A model generated the notes under the pieces. The model was not told the DNA's origin. It made no database searches and worked only from the letters and a program-made list of their open reading frames with translations. From the NCBI RefSeq assembly GCF_025143985.1, contig NZ_CP083564.1, positions 1,985,501-2,049,500 on the forward strand: a DNA stretch of 64,000 bases, given 5' to 3'. A program made the translations under genes and the position numbers. The first letter of the stretch is position 1. Each line of letters begins with the position of its first letter. Source of the DNA: Sulfitobacter sp. W027 (GTDB lineage Bacteria > Pseudomonadota > Alphaproteobacteria > Rhodobacterales > Rhodobacteraceae). Shown here in pieces: positions 6,319 to 15,324 of the stretch.

Positions 6319-9177
6319 TTATGCCTCCGCCTTGGTGTTGTCTTCACGCGATGGGTCGATGTCCATCGGATGATCGGCCTCCGGCACATGCGCCCGGCGG
6401 GCAAGCCGCGAGAAGCTTTCCAGCGACAGCATTACTGCACCGACGACGGCAAGGAACACGCCAAGGTCAAAGAGCGCGGCAGTCGCCAGTTCGAACTTGT
6501 CGAAGGGCGGGATGCGCACATAGGTGAAATCCGAGGTCAGGAACGGCTTGGCAAAAAGCCATGAGCCAATCCCCGTCAGCCCCGCGATCAAAACGCCCGT
6601 GCCGATGATCCCGTGATAGGGATAGCGCAACCGCGCGGAGGCCCAGGCAAAGCCACTGGCCATATATTGCATCACCACGGCGATCGAGACGATCAGCCCG
6701 GCGATAAAACCGCCACCCGGCTCGTTATGGCCGCGCAGGAAGATGTAGAAGCCGACTATCATCACCACCGGCATGATTACGCGGGTCATCACCACCATCA
6801 TCATCGGGTGCCGGTCCCCTGCCCGTGGCTGGTCCGGTTTGCGGTTAAGTAGGCGTGCGCGTACTGGGCCGGACAGCAGCGTCTCGGTCAGCGCGTAGAT
6901 CAGCAGTGCGGCGATGCCCAGCACGATGATCTCGCCGTAGGTGTCGAACCCCCGGAAATCGACGAGGATCACGTTCACCACATTGGTGCCGCCGCCGCCC
7001 TTGTAGGAGTTGGCAAGGTGGAATTCAGAAATGCTCGGCGCCACGGTGTCGCGCAGCAGATAGTGGTAAGATAGTGCCATGGTCGCCAGACCAGCACCGA
7101 CGGACACCACCACATCGCGGCTGCGCCGCAAAACGCTGCTTTCGATCGGGGTGCGGTTGGGCAGGAAGTTCAGCGCCAGCAACAGCAAGATGATCGTGAC
7201 CACCTCAACCGTCAGCTGGGTCATCGCCAAGTCGGGCGCACTGAAGAAGACGAAACCGGCCGAGACGATCAGGCCGACGATGCCGATCAAGATAAGCGAC
7301 AGCAGGCGGTTGCGGTGCAGGAACACCAGCCCACAGGCCGCCGCCACCAGCATCAGCCAGCCCGCGATCTGAACCGCATTGGCCGGCTGCAACTCACGGG
7401 TCGCCGCGCCTACGGTTCCGGTGGCCCAAGCATAATAGCCCACCACCACCACGGTTACGGCCATAATCGCGGCATAGCGCGAGAAGGCCCCGTTGTGCAG
7501 ACGCAGCGATATCGCCTGAGATAGACCGACAAAGGCCGCAATGATCCGGTCAAAGATCGACTTGGCCTCGGGCCGGGGCGTGGCCTCCCAAAGCCGCAGC
7601 AGCGGGCTGAAGAGCGCCAGTAGGATCAGACCGCCAACAACCGCGATAATCGACATATAAAGCGCCGGACCCAGCCCATGCCAGATTTTGAAATGCGCCG
7701 AAGGCATCTCGGCTGCGCCGCCCAGAACCGATGCGGTTACCAGCTTGACGAACGGCTCGGCCAAGAAGGGCGCAAGGCCGATCACAACCACGGGAATGAT
7801 CAACAGCGCGGGCGGCAGCCACAGACCGGGCTTGGGATCATGCGGATGGTCAGGGTAGTCGTCGCGCTCTTTGCCCAAGAAGACATGGCCGATTAGACGG
7901 AAACTATAGGCCGCCGAGAAGAGCGCGCCAAAGGTCGCCAGCCCCGGCACCAGCCACGGCATGTCAAACAGCGTGGTGTGCAGGGTCTCTTCCAGCATCA
8001 TTTCTTTCGACAGGAAGCCGTTGAGCAACGGAATCCCCGCCATCGACAGCGCCGCCAGCGTGGCGATGACAAAGGTCACCGGCATCAGATGCCGCAACCC
8101 GCCCAAGCGGCGGATGTCGCGCGTATGCACTGCGTGATCCACGATCCCCGCCGACATAAAGAGCGCGGCCTTAAAGGTCGCGTGATTCAAGATGTGAAAC
8201 ACCGCCGCCAGCGCACCAAAGGCCGTGCCGGTCCCTAAAAGCATGGTGATCAGGCCAAGGTGGCTGACGGTCGAGAAGGCCAGCAAAGCCTTCAGGTCAT
8301 GTTTAAACAGCGCGATCACCGCGCCCAGCACCATGGTGATCAGCCCCGCCGTGGTGACGATGACAAACCATTCAGGCGTGCCCGACAGCACCGGCCACAT
8401 CCGTGCCATCAGGAAAATGCCTGCCTTCACCATCGTGGCAGAGTGCAGATAGGCCGAAACCGGTGTCGGCGCGGCCATCGCGTGCGGCAACCAGAAGTGG
8501 AACGGGAACTGCGCGGATTTGGTAAAACAGCCCAGCAAGATCAGGATCAGCGCGGGCAGATAGAGCGGCGAGGCTTGGATCAGCTCGCGGTTTTCCAAGA
8601 TCACGCTCAGGTCATAGCTGCCGACGATCTGACCCAGCAGCAACATGCCACCGATCATCGCCAGCCCGCCCATGCCGGTCACGGTCAGCGCCATCCGCGC
8701 GCCTTGGCGGCCTTCGGGCAGGTGCTTCCAATAGCCGATCAGCAGGAAGGACGACAGCGAGGTCAGCTCCCAGAAGATCAGCAGGATCAGTACGTTATCG
8801 CTGAGGACGATACCGACCATCGCGCCTTGGAACAGCAGCAGATAGGTGAAAAACTCCCCCATATGATCGCCCCGCGCCAGATAGTACCGCGCATAGGCGA
8901 TGATCAACAGACCGATGCCAAGGATCAGACAGGCAAAGAAAAAGCCCAGACTGTCGAGCATCAGGGTCAGGTTCAAGCCAAGCTGCGGGATCCAGTCAAC
9001 CCGCGCGGTGACCAATTCGCCCGCCAGCACGGCAGGCAGATGCGTCAGCAAGCCCACCAGCGCCACGAGGGTCACCATAAAGGTCACCCCGGCACAGGCT
9101 TGACGCCCTGCAGAGTTCATCAGTCCGGGTAACAATGCGCCAAGGAAAGGCAAGGCAACGATAAGGAAGAGGGACAC
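6319..9177 (-). CDS. mnhAB: Na+/H+ antiporter fused subunits A and B
   Basis: 952-aa fusion of MrpA (NuoL-like) and MrpB, first gene of the operon. A GTG start is chosen because AGGAG lies five bases upstream and the protein then begins (M)SLFLIVALPFLGALLPG like other MnhA proteins; upstream codons lack a ribosome site. The A part shows SAQFPFHFWLPHAMAAPTPVSAYLHSA, the quinone-reductase-like proton-path signature. The B part begins about residue 790 (VMTRVIMPVVMIVGFYIFLRGHNEPGGGF), with FIAGLIVSIAVVMQYMASG. Such AB fusions are known in alphaproteobacterial pha/mrp operons. The six genes are packed with overlaps or gaps of 1 bp, so they are probably one transcript. Confidence 0.94.
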   Translation of the reverse strand: MSLFLIVALPFLGALLPGLMNSAGRQACAGVTFMVTLVALVGLLTHLPAVLAGELVTARVDWIPQLGLNLTLMLDSLGFFFACLILGIGLLIIAYARYYLARGDHMGEFFTYLLLFQGAMVGIVLSDNVLILLIFWELTSLSSFLLIGYWKHLPEGRQGARMALTVTGMGGLAMIGGMLLLGQIVGSYDLSVILENRELIQASPLYLPALILILLGCFTKSAQFPFHFWLPHAMAAPTPVSAYLHSATMVKAGIFLMARMWPVLSGTPEWFVIVTTAGLITMVLGAVIALFKHDLKALLAFSTVSHLGLITMLLGTGTAFGALAAVFHILNHATFKAALFMSAGIVDHAVHTRDIRRLGGLRHLMPVTFVIATLAALSMAGIPLLNGFLSKEMMLEETLHTTLFDMPWLVPGLATFGALFSAAYSFRLIGHVFLGKERDDYPDHPHDPKPGLWLPPALLIIPVVVIGLAPFLAEPFVKLVTASVLGGAAEMPSAHFKIWHGLGPALYMSIIAVVGGLILLALFSPLLRLWEATPRPEAKSIFDRIIAAFVGLSQAISLRLHNGAFSRYAAIMAVTVVVVGYYAWATGTVGAATRELQPANAVQIAGWLMLVAAACGLVFLHRNRLLSLILIGIVGLIVSAGFVFFSAPDLAMTQLTVEVVTIILLLLALNFLPNRTPIESSVLRRSRDVVVSVGAGLATMALSYHYLLRDTVAPSISEFHLANSYKGGGGTNVVNVILVDFRGFDTYGEIIVLGIAALLIYALTETLLSGPVRARLLNRKPDQPRAGDRHPMMMVVMTRVIMPVVMIVGFYIFLRGHNEPGGGFIAGLIVSIAVVMQYMASGFAWASARLRYPYHGIIGTGVLIAGLTGIGSWLFAKPFLTSDFTYVRIPPFDKFELATAALFDLGVFLAVVGAVMLSLESFSRLARRAHVPEADHPMDIDPSREDNTKAEA

Positions 9178-9375
9178 GCGAACTCCTGATCTGGCGGACT
9201 GAAAGGTCACCACGTTCTGTAGAAATTTTCCCGGCACCTCAAGCGAAACCGGGCATTAAACGCCAGTTTGTCGCAGGTTACGCAGCCAAGGCAGACCCGT
9301 GGCGGTCAGGCGGATGCCGATTTCACACGAGACATGTCGCCGTGCAGGCGTCAGCCCCCTGCCCGCCCATGTCCC

Positions 9376-10893
9376 TCAACTTGTTTGAAACAAGTCCCGG
9401 TAGGTGTCGCGTAGCACGTTCTTTTGCACCTTGCCCATGGTGTTGCGCGGCAGTTCCGGCAGCACGATCAGCTTGCGCGGCTGTTTGAATTTGGCCAGCG
9501 ACGCGGCCATATCTGTGGAAATCTGATCAAGGTCCAACACTGCATCCTTGCGCGCCACCAGCAGCGCCACCACAGTCTCCCCAAAATCGGGATGCGGCAC
9601 ACCGATCACCGCGCTTTCCAGCACGCCGGGTTGGTCATCGAGCAGCAATTCGACTTCCTTCGGATAAATGTTGTAGCCGCCCGAAATGATCAGGTCCTTG
9701 TCGCGCCCCACGATGGTGACGTACCCATCCGCATCGCGCCGCCCCAGATCGCCGGTGATAAAGAAACCGTCTTCGCGCAGCTCGGCGGCGGTCTTCTCTG
9801 GCATCTGCCAATAGCCCTTGAACACATTCGGGCCGCGCACCTCGATGCTGCCGATCTCTCCGTCCGGGAGGATCGCGCCGGTCTTGGGGTCGGTGATCTT
9901 CAACTCTACATCCGGCAGCGGCAGCCCCACGGTACCCGCACGGCGCTCGCCCTCATAGGGGTTTGAGGTATTCATATTGGTCTCGGTCATGCCATAGCGT
10001 TCAAGGATCCGGTGGCCGGTGCGGTCCTCGAAATCGACATGGGTTTCCGCCAAAAGCGGGGCCGAGCCGGAGATGAACAGCCGCATATTCGCCGCCGTCT
10101 CACGGGTGAAACGCGCGTCGTCCAATAGTCGGGTGTAGAAGGTCGGCACGCCCATCATCGCGGTGGCGTGGGGCATCCGGTCGATCAACCGGTCGATGTC
10201 GAGCTTGGGCATGAAGATCATCGCGCCCCCCGCCACCAGCGTCACATTCGTCGCTACAAACAGACCATGGGTGTGAAAGATCGGCAGCGCATGAAGCAAC
10301 ACGTCCCGCGCGGTGAAGCGCCACAATTCAGCCAGCGTCTGCGCGTTCGACAAGAGGTTCGCCTGCGTCAGAATCGCGCCCTTAGAGCGCCCCGTGGTCC
10401 CGGAGGTATAGAGGAAGGCCGCGAGGTCATCCGCCGCCCGCGCGACGGTCTCGAACTTGTCGGAGGCCGAAGTCGCACGATCTGCAAAGCTGCCATCGTT
10501 TTCGGTGCCCAAGGTCTCAAGCTGACAGCCTGCGGCCTTGGCCACCGGGGCCATCTCATTGCGGCGCGCGGGCTGGCAGACGAAGGCCGCCGCCCCGCTG
10601 TCGGTCACGAAATAGCGCACCTCATCCGCGGTATAGGCAGCATTGAGCGGCAAGAAGATCACCCCGGCCTGCACGCAAGCGGCATAGAGCGCCAATGCGT
10701 CGGCGGATTTGTCGATCTGCACCGCCAGCCGGTCACCGGGTTTCAGCCCCAGCCCGGTCAGTACATGGGCAAATCGCGCGGCACGGCCCAGAAATCCCGC
10801 ATGGGTCAGGGTCACCCCGCCTTCGAGATGCAGAAAGGCTGTTGTCTTGCCAGCGTGACGGCCAAACAGGGTGTCATAAAGGGGGTTTGCCAT
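9376..10893 (-). CDS. matB: Malonyl-CoA synthetase (acyl-CoA ligase)
   Basis: 505-aa ANL-superfamily ligase converting malonate, ATP and CoA to malonyl-CoA. Visible motifs are the phosphate loop YTSGTTGRSKGA, HALPIFHTHGLFVATN, ERYGMTETNMNTSNPYEGERR (the MatB-type malonate-pocket and adenylation region), TGDLGRRDADGYVTIVGRDKDLIISGGYNIYP and the C-terminal catalytic lysine in PRNTMGKVQKN. The ATG has GGAG seven bases upstream; a GTG one codon earlier is less well spaced. It lies 177 bp downstream of the TRAP transporter on the same strand, which suggests malonate uptake and activation, although no matA decarboxylase is present here. Confidence 0.85.
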   Translation of the reverse strand: MANPLYDTLFGRHAGKTTAFLHLEGGVTLTHAGFLGRAARFAHVLTGLGLKPGDRLAVQIDKSADALALYAACVQAGVIFLPLNAAYTADEVRYFVTDSGAAAFVCQPARRNEMAPVAKAAGCQLETLGTENDGSFADRATSASDKFETVARAADDLAAFLYTSGTTGRSKGAILTQANLLSNAQTLAELWRFTARDVLLHALPIFHTHGLFVATNVTLVAGGAMIFMPKLDIDRLIDRMPHATAMMGVPTFYTRLLDDARFTRETAANMRLFISGSAPLLAETHVDFEDRTGHRILERYGMTETNMNTSNPYEGERRAGTVGLPLPDVELKITDPKTGAILPDGEIGSIEVRGPNVFKGYWQMPEKTAAELREDGFFITGDLGRRDADGYVTIVGRDKDLIISGGYNIYPKEVELLLDDQPGVLESAVIGVPHPDFGETVVALLVARKDAVLDLDQISTDMAASLAKFKQPRKLIVLPELPRNTMGKVQKNVLRDTYRDLFQTS

Positions 10894-10954
10894 CACGGTG
10901 CTCCTCGCGTGTTAGGGGTGGGAAAGCATAGCCCCCGCGCGGGATTACAAACGT

Positions 10955-10969
10955 ATTACGCGGGGTAAT
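10955..10969. promoter_or_regulatory. Inverted repeat upstream of matB (candidate operator)
   Basis: ATTAC-gcggg-GTAAT, a 5-bp dyad 62 bp upstream of the matB ATG, with a further ATTAC half-site a few bases before it. Position and symmetry suit a small repressor or activator site. No regulator gene is visible nearby, so this is only a candidate. Confidence 0.3.
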
Positions 10970-11070
10970 GCAAGCGGACGCACGCCCCTGCCGAGCACAT
11001 GGTGCAGGCAAATGTCGAATTATGGCAGCAACTTGCAGGGCGGCGCTGGTCCTCACCGCCCTTGAGGTCT

Positions 11071-12387
11071 TTACCGGCCCATCAGGCTGGGCAGCCAAGT
11101 GCCGATGCCCGGTAGCCAGACGATGAGGGCCAGAACGAAGAGCTTGATCAGCAAGAACGGCATCACCGAGGCATAGATCTGCGGCATACGAATTTCCGGC
11201 GGGGCGACCCCGCGCATGACAAACAGCAGCAGACCGAAGGGCGGGGTCAGCAAACCGATCTCCATGGTCAGCAGATAAACGACGCCGAGGGTCAGCTCGT
11301 TGATCTCCATCGCATTCGCCAGAGGCACGAAAACCGGCACGGTGACCATGAGCATCGACACCTGATCGATGAAACACCCCAGAAACAGCAGGATCGCGAT
11401 CATCCCCAAAAGCACCATCAAAGGCGTCGGATCGACCGCGTTGATTGCGTTTATCAGCCCATTGGTCGCCCCCGAGAAAGACAGCACCTGCGCGAAGGTC
11501 TGGCTGGCCGCGATGATGAACAGGATCATCACCGACAGCTTCAGCGTCTCCATCAAGGCGCGGCCCATCTTCTCCCAACTCAGCGCGCGGTAGGCCGCCC
11601 CGATGATCACAGCGGTGATGCTGCCGAGGGCGGCACTTTCCGTGGGCGTTGCGATCCCCGCCAGAAGCGAGCCGATGACCACAGCAAAAAGCACCGACAG
11701 CGGCAGCACATAGATCACGAAGGGCGTCCAACGTTCGCGCAGCGGCATTTCCTCATAGACATCGGGCGGCGCGACCTTCGGGTCCAGAAGGCTCCGCCCC
11801 ACCACATAGGCCACGAAAAGCACCGCCAGCAGCAGCGCAGGCAACACCCCCGCAATCAGCAGCCCGGCGATGGAGATGCCCGCGAGCGAGCCTACCAGAA
11901 CCGCCAGCGCCGAGGGCGGGATCAACATCGCAATCGCGCCCGAGGCCATGATTGGCCCCATCGCCATCGACGGATGATAGCCGCGTTTCAGCATCCCCGG
12001 CAGCAGCGTGCCACCCAGCATCGCGGTATTGGCGATGGTTGAGCCGGAGAGGGCTGCAAAGATCGTGCCGCCAAAGATCGTCACGACCGACATGCGGCCC
12101 GGTATCCGCGTCACCACCCGCTCAATCGCGTCAATGGCGCGATGCGCGACCCCGGTTTGAAAGAGGATCTCTCCCATCAAGATAAACAGCGGTATCGGCG
12201 CGAGCTGGAAATTCGCCACCGACTGCGCTGAGTTGCGTGCCAGTTGCAGGATGCCGCGGTCTCCGCCCAGCACGAAATACGCGCCCACGGTTGTCACGGC
12301 GATGAAGGCAAAGGCGACCGGCAGACCGATCAACAGCAAAACCGCCAATCCGCCCAGCATCAAGGTCAGTGTCAGGCCCCAATCCAT
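11071..12387 (-). CDS. dctM: TRAP transporter large permease, DctM family
   Basis: 438-aa inner-membrane protein of a tripartite ATP-independent periplasmic transporter, with about 12 hydrophobic segments. Recognisable DctM stretches include PIPLFILMGEILFQTGVA, MSVVTIFGGTIFAALSGSTIANTAMLG and GCFIDQVSMLMVTVPVFVP. The ATG beginning MDWGLTL is chosen one base beyond the dctQ stop; a GTG four codons earlier, overlapping dctQ, is possible. Substrate is unknown; the matB neighbour makes malonate or another short dicarboxylate a reasonable guess. Confidence 0.9.
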   Translation of the reverse strand: MDWGLTLTLMLGGLAVLLLIGLPVAFAFIAVTTVGAYFVLGGDRGILQLARNSAQSVANFQLAPIPLFILMGEILFQTGVAHRAIDAIERVVTRIPGRMSVVTIFGGTIFAALSGSTIANTAMLGGTLLPGMLKRGYHPSMAMGPIMASGAIAMLIPPSALAVLVGSLAGISIAGLLIAGVLPALLLAVLFVAYVVGRSLLDPKVAPPDVYEEMPLRERWTPFVIYVLPLSVLFAVVIGSLLAGIATPTESAALGSITAVIIGAAYRALSWEKMGRALMETLKLSVMILFIIAASQTFAQVLSFSGATNGLINAINAVDPTPLMVLLGMIAILLFLGCFIDQVSMLMVTVPVFVPLANAMEINELTLGVVYLLTMEIGLLTPPFGLLLFVMRGVAPPEIRMPQIYASVMPFLLIKLFVLALIVWLPGIGTWLPSLMGR

Positions 12388-12388
12388 C

Positions 12389-12883
12389 TCAAAGACCACT
12401 CAAACTACGCTCGGCCGTTTCCGGATAGAGCAGACGACGGATAAAGATGATCGTACAAAGCGCCAGCGACAGCGGCACAAAGGCCAGCATCCACCACTCC
12501 GGGATCACGAATGACGTGCGGATCATCGACCCACGTGCGGCAGAGGCCAGCACCGCTTGCAGCCCGTACCAGCCCAGCACCCCCGCCGTCACCGCGCCGA
12601 TGGCGCTGGTGATCCGGGTCAAAGCATGGGCGGTGCCCCGCGATAGGTTGCTGGTGATCAGATCAACCTTCACATGCCCGCCGATTGACAGCACCCAAGG
12701 CGCGCCAAGGAAGGTGGCAATCATCAACGCATATTGGATTGCATCCAGCGCGCCATAGACCACCGGCAAGCCGAGATTGCGCAGTACCACGTTGATCGCG
12801 ATAAACACCGCGATCACCCCGAGGATACCGGCCGAGAAAACGGCCAGCCCCCGGAGTGTCCGGTCAAACAATGTTGAGATCAT
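12389..12883 (-). CDS. dctQ: TRAP transporter small permease, DctQ family
   Basis: 164-aa protein with four hydrophobic helices (VFSAGILGVIAVFIAINVVLR, LMIATFLGAPWVL, ITSAIGAVTAGVLGWYGL, WWMLAFVPLSLALCTIIFI). It carries the DctQ family pattern APWVLSIGGHVKVDLIT. It lies between dctP (7-bp gap) and dctM and is expected to act as partner of the large permease. Confidence 0.9.
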   Translation of the reverse strand: MISTLFDRTLRGLAVFSAGILGVIAVFIAINVVLRNLGLPVVYGALDAIQYALMIATFLGAPWVLSIGGHVKVDLITSNLSRGTAHALTRITSAIGAVTAGVLGWYGLQAVLASAARGSMIRTSFVIPEWWMLAFVPLSLALCTIIFIRRLLYPETAERSLSGL

Positions 12884-12890
12884 CGGGCGA

Positions 12891-13862
12891 TCACTTGGTC
12901 ATGCAGGCGCGCATCTGCTGCGCAAGATCGGCGTCGACCTCTTCAACCGCCGCCCAACCGGCATCGCGCGCGGCATTGGTCCAAGCTTTGGCATCGGCAT
13001 CGCTGAAGGTGATCGTCTCGATCCCCGCATCCGCCTGTGCGGCGTATTCCGTCGCGTTGCGGTCGGCGTTGTCGTTGTTAAGCTCTTCCATCCAAGCAGC
13101 GCCCTCTTCGAGCTTGGCGCGCTGTTCGTCGGTCAGCCCGTTCCATGTGTCGAGGTTCACCAGCAGGTTCACGTCGACGTTATAGAAGCTCGGATCGACA
13201 CGGTATTTCGTCTGCTCGTCCCAACCCAGATCCAATACGCCTTGGCTCGGCCAGCCATAGCCGTCGATCGCACCACGTTCCAACGCGCTATAGACTTCGC
13301 CCGGCGCGGTGCGCACGAGGTTGGCCCCCAGTTGCGTGAACATCGCTTGATAGACCGGCGTGGTGCGGATGGTCAGACCGCTGAGGTCCGGCCCTTCGAC
13401 CGGCTTGGTCAGATAGAGGTGATAGCCGATCCCGTCGCCGCCATGGCCCAGGTATTTGACGTTCATCTGTTCTTGGTGGATGCGGTCGACCAACTCATAA
13501 CAGCCGTTCTCGCGCTGCTCTTGAATGGTGTTTTCCGCCAGATGCAGCGCGTCGCCCGTGGGCAGCAGGTTCGGGTAATAGGCCGTGGTGTTATTGGCGA
13601 TATCGACAACGCCAGATTGCACCGCGTTGCCCAATTCAAAGGGCGGCACGGCCTCCGGCCCGCCGACCATATTGATCTGCACGACCCCCTTGCCGTTCTC
13701 GTTGATCCATTCGACAAAGGATTCAAACTCGCGACTAAAGGCGGTGCCAAGGGTAAAGGCCGAAACGGCGCGCAGCGTCACTTCGTCGGCGCTGGCGGTG
13801 CTGGTGGTGGCAAGGGTGCTGACGGCAAAGAGCGCCGCGCTGAGCGTGGTTGTTGTTTTCAT
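12891..13862 (-). CDS. dctP: TRAP transporter substrate-binding protein, DctP family
   Basis: 323-aa periplasmic binding protein. The start ATG follows GGGAG and opens a signal peptide (MKTTTTLSAALFAVSTLATTSTASA). The mature protein has the DctP fold with LSGLTIRTTPVYQAMFTQLGANLVRTAPGEVYSALERGAIDGYGWP; the Arg in IRTTP is the position that normally pairs with a substrate carboxylate. The C-terminus carries one Cys (MRACMTK). It is the first gene of the dctPQM operon, probably followed by matB. An organic acid substrate is likely, but the exact one cannot be read from sequence. Confidence 0.88.
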   Translation of the reverse strand: MKTTTTLSAALFAVSTLATTSTASADEVTLRAVSAFTLGTAFSREFESFVEWINENGKGVVQINMVGGPEAVPPFELGNAVQSGVVDIANNTTAYYPNLLPTGDALHLAENTIQEQRENGCYELVDRIHQEQMNVKYLGHGGDGIGYHLYLTKPVEGPDLSGLTIRTTPVYQAMFTQLGANLVRTAPGEVYSALERGAIDGYGWPSQGVLDLGWDEQTKYRVDPSFYNVDVNLLVNLDTWNGLTDEQRAKLEEGAAWMEELNNDNADRNATEYAAQADAGIETITFSDADAKAWTNAARDAGWAAVEEVDADLAQQMRACMTK

Positions 13863-13949
13863 GATCGTCTCCCAGTTGTGATCAAAGGCCCGCGATCTTT
13901 GCCCCGGTGCCCTCGCATGCATATGCATAATATGTATCTGCATGTAATT

Positions 13950-13972
13950 CGTAGCGACAAGATTTCGCTACG
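13950..13972. promoter_or_regulatory. Inverted repeat in the dctP/radical-SAM divergent region
   Basis: CGTAGCGA and TCGCTACG form a perfect 8-bp dyad around 7 bp, 88 bp upstream of dctP. Just beside it, 13917-13943 is rich in short palindromes (TGCATATGCA, ATATGTAT). Together they look like a regulator binding region for the TRAP operon; no cognate regulator is in the window. Confidence 0.4.
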
Positions 13973-14071
13973 TCAATTCAAACTCTCATCCCCGCCCGCT
14001 CCCGCACCATAAGCGGCTCCCTGCGCAGATTGTCGGGGCATTAAGATAGTTTAATGACAGCCCCGCCATGA

Positions 14072-14086
14072 GAACATATATAGAAC
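14072..14086. promoter_or_regulatory. LexA (SOS) box before the radical SAM/UdgX operon
   Basis: GAAC-atatata-GAAC, a perfect match to the alphaproteobacterial LexA consensus GAAC-N7-GAAC. It ends two bases before the ATG at 14089. This position suggests a very short or absent leader and argues against the alternative ATG at 14068, which would put the operator inside the coding sequence. Confidence 0.75.
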
Positions 14087-14088
14087 GC

Positions 14089-15324
14089 ATGGCAAAACAG
14101 ACACTCGATCAAAAACTGGCGATTCTCAGCGATGCGGCGAAATACGACGCCTCCTGCGCCTCCTCCGGCTCCACCAAACGCGACTCGCGCGATGGTAAGG
14201 GGCTGGGCTCCAATGAAGGCAGCGGCATCTGCCACGCATACGCCCCCGACGGGCGGTGCATCAGCCTGCTCAAGATCCTGATGACCAATTTCTGCATCTA
14301 CGATTGCAGCTATTGCATCAACCGCGTGTCGTCCAACGTGGATCGGGCGCGGTTCAGCGTGGATGAGGTGGTGAAACTGACCATTGAGTTCTACCGCCGC
14401 AACTATATCGAAGGGCTGTTCTTGTCCTCGGGCGTGATCCGCTCCCCCGATGCGACCATGTCCGACATGGTGCAGATCGCCCGCAAGCTGCGGCACGAGG
14501 AGAACTTTCGTGGCTATATCCACCTCAAGACCATCCCCGATGCCTCGCCCGAGTTGATTGAGGAAGCCGGTCTTCTGGCCGACCGTCTATCCATTAACGT
14601 GGAACTGCCCACCGACAGCGCGGTCCAGCAATATGCGCCCGAGAAGAAGCCCGAGCAGATCCGCCGCGCGATGGCGAATGTGCGGATGACCAAGGAGGCG
14701 AGCAAAGAGAAATCCTTCTCTGGCAAGCGCCCGCCCCGCTTCGCGCCCGCCGGTCAATCCACCCAGATGATCATCGGCGCGGATGGGTCGAACGACGCCA
14801 CAGTGCTGGGCCAATCGACGCGGCTTTACTCCAGCTACAAGCTTAAGCGGGTTTATTACTCCGCCTTTTCACCGATCCCCGACAGTTCCGCCAAACTGCC
14901 GCTGATCCGCCCGCCGCTGCAACGCGAACACCGGCTGTATCAGGCCGATTGGCTGCTGCGCTTCTATGATTTTCAACTGGACGAGATCACCTCCGTCACC
15001 CGCGACGGCAATCTCGACCTTGAGGTCGACCCCAAGCTCGCATGGGCGCTGGTGCACCGCGAACACTTCCCGCTCGACGTCAACCGCGCCAGCCGCGAGA
15101 TGCTGCTGCGGGTGCCGGGGTTTGGCGTCAAAACGGTGAATCGCATCCTCGCCGCCCGCCGCCATCGGTCCCTGCGCTACGAAGACCTGACCCGCATGGG
15201 CGCCTCGATGAAAAAGGCCCGCGCCTTTGTCACGGCAGGCGGTTGGTCGCCCGGCACGCTCACCGACAGCGCCAACTTGCGCGCGCGTTTCGCGCCGCCG
15301 CCCGAGCAGTTGACCCTGTTCTGA
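14089..15324 (+). CDS. UDG-linked radical SAM DNA modification/repair protein
   Basis: 411-aa radical SAM protein of the family that is nearly always linked to a neighbouring uracil-DNA-glycosylase-like gene. The Fe-S motif CIYDCSYC (CX3CX2C) lies in ILMTNFCIYDCSYCINR. The conserved N-terminus reads LDQKLAILSDAAKYDASCASSGS, and the C-terminal part (FPLDVNRASREMLLRVPGFGVKTVNRILAARR) is a helix-hairpin-helix DNA-binding element. The reaction is not established for the family; DNA or nucleotide repair chemistry is inferred from partner and domain. An ATG at 14068 in frame is possible, but the LexA box would then be coding. The stop overlaps the next start by one base (TGATG). Confidence 0.85.
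   Translation: MAKQTLDQKLAILSDAAKYDASCASSGSTKRDSRDGKGLGSNEGSGICHAYAPDGRCISLLKILMTNFCIYDCSYCINRVSSNVDRARFSVDEVVKLTIEFYRRNYIEGLFLSSGVIRSPDATMSDMVQIARKLRHEENFRGYIHLKTIPDASPELIEEAGLLADRLSINVELPTDSAVQQYAPEKKPEQIRRAMANVRMTKEASKEKSFSGKRPPRFAPAGQSTQMIIGADGSNDATVLGQSTRLYSSYKLKRVYYSAFSPIPDSSAKLPLIRPPLQREHRLYQADWLLRFYDFQLDEITSVTRDGNLDLEVDPKLAWALVHREHFPLDVNRASREMLLRVPGFGVKTVNRILAARRHRSLRYEDLTRMGASMKKARAFVTAGGWSPGTLTDSANLRARFAPPPEQLTLF

Noticed and set aside
6319..9177. mnhAB as complex I nuoL
   Set aside because: Gene order AB-C-D-E-F-G and the fused B domain are specific to Mrp antiporters.
12777..14012. 411-codon plus-strand open frame opposite dctQ/dctP
   Set aside because: Shadow of two recognisable TRAP genes; sequence is His/Arg-rich without domain features.
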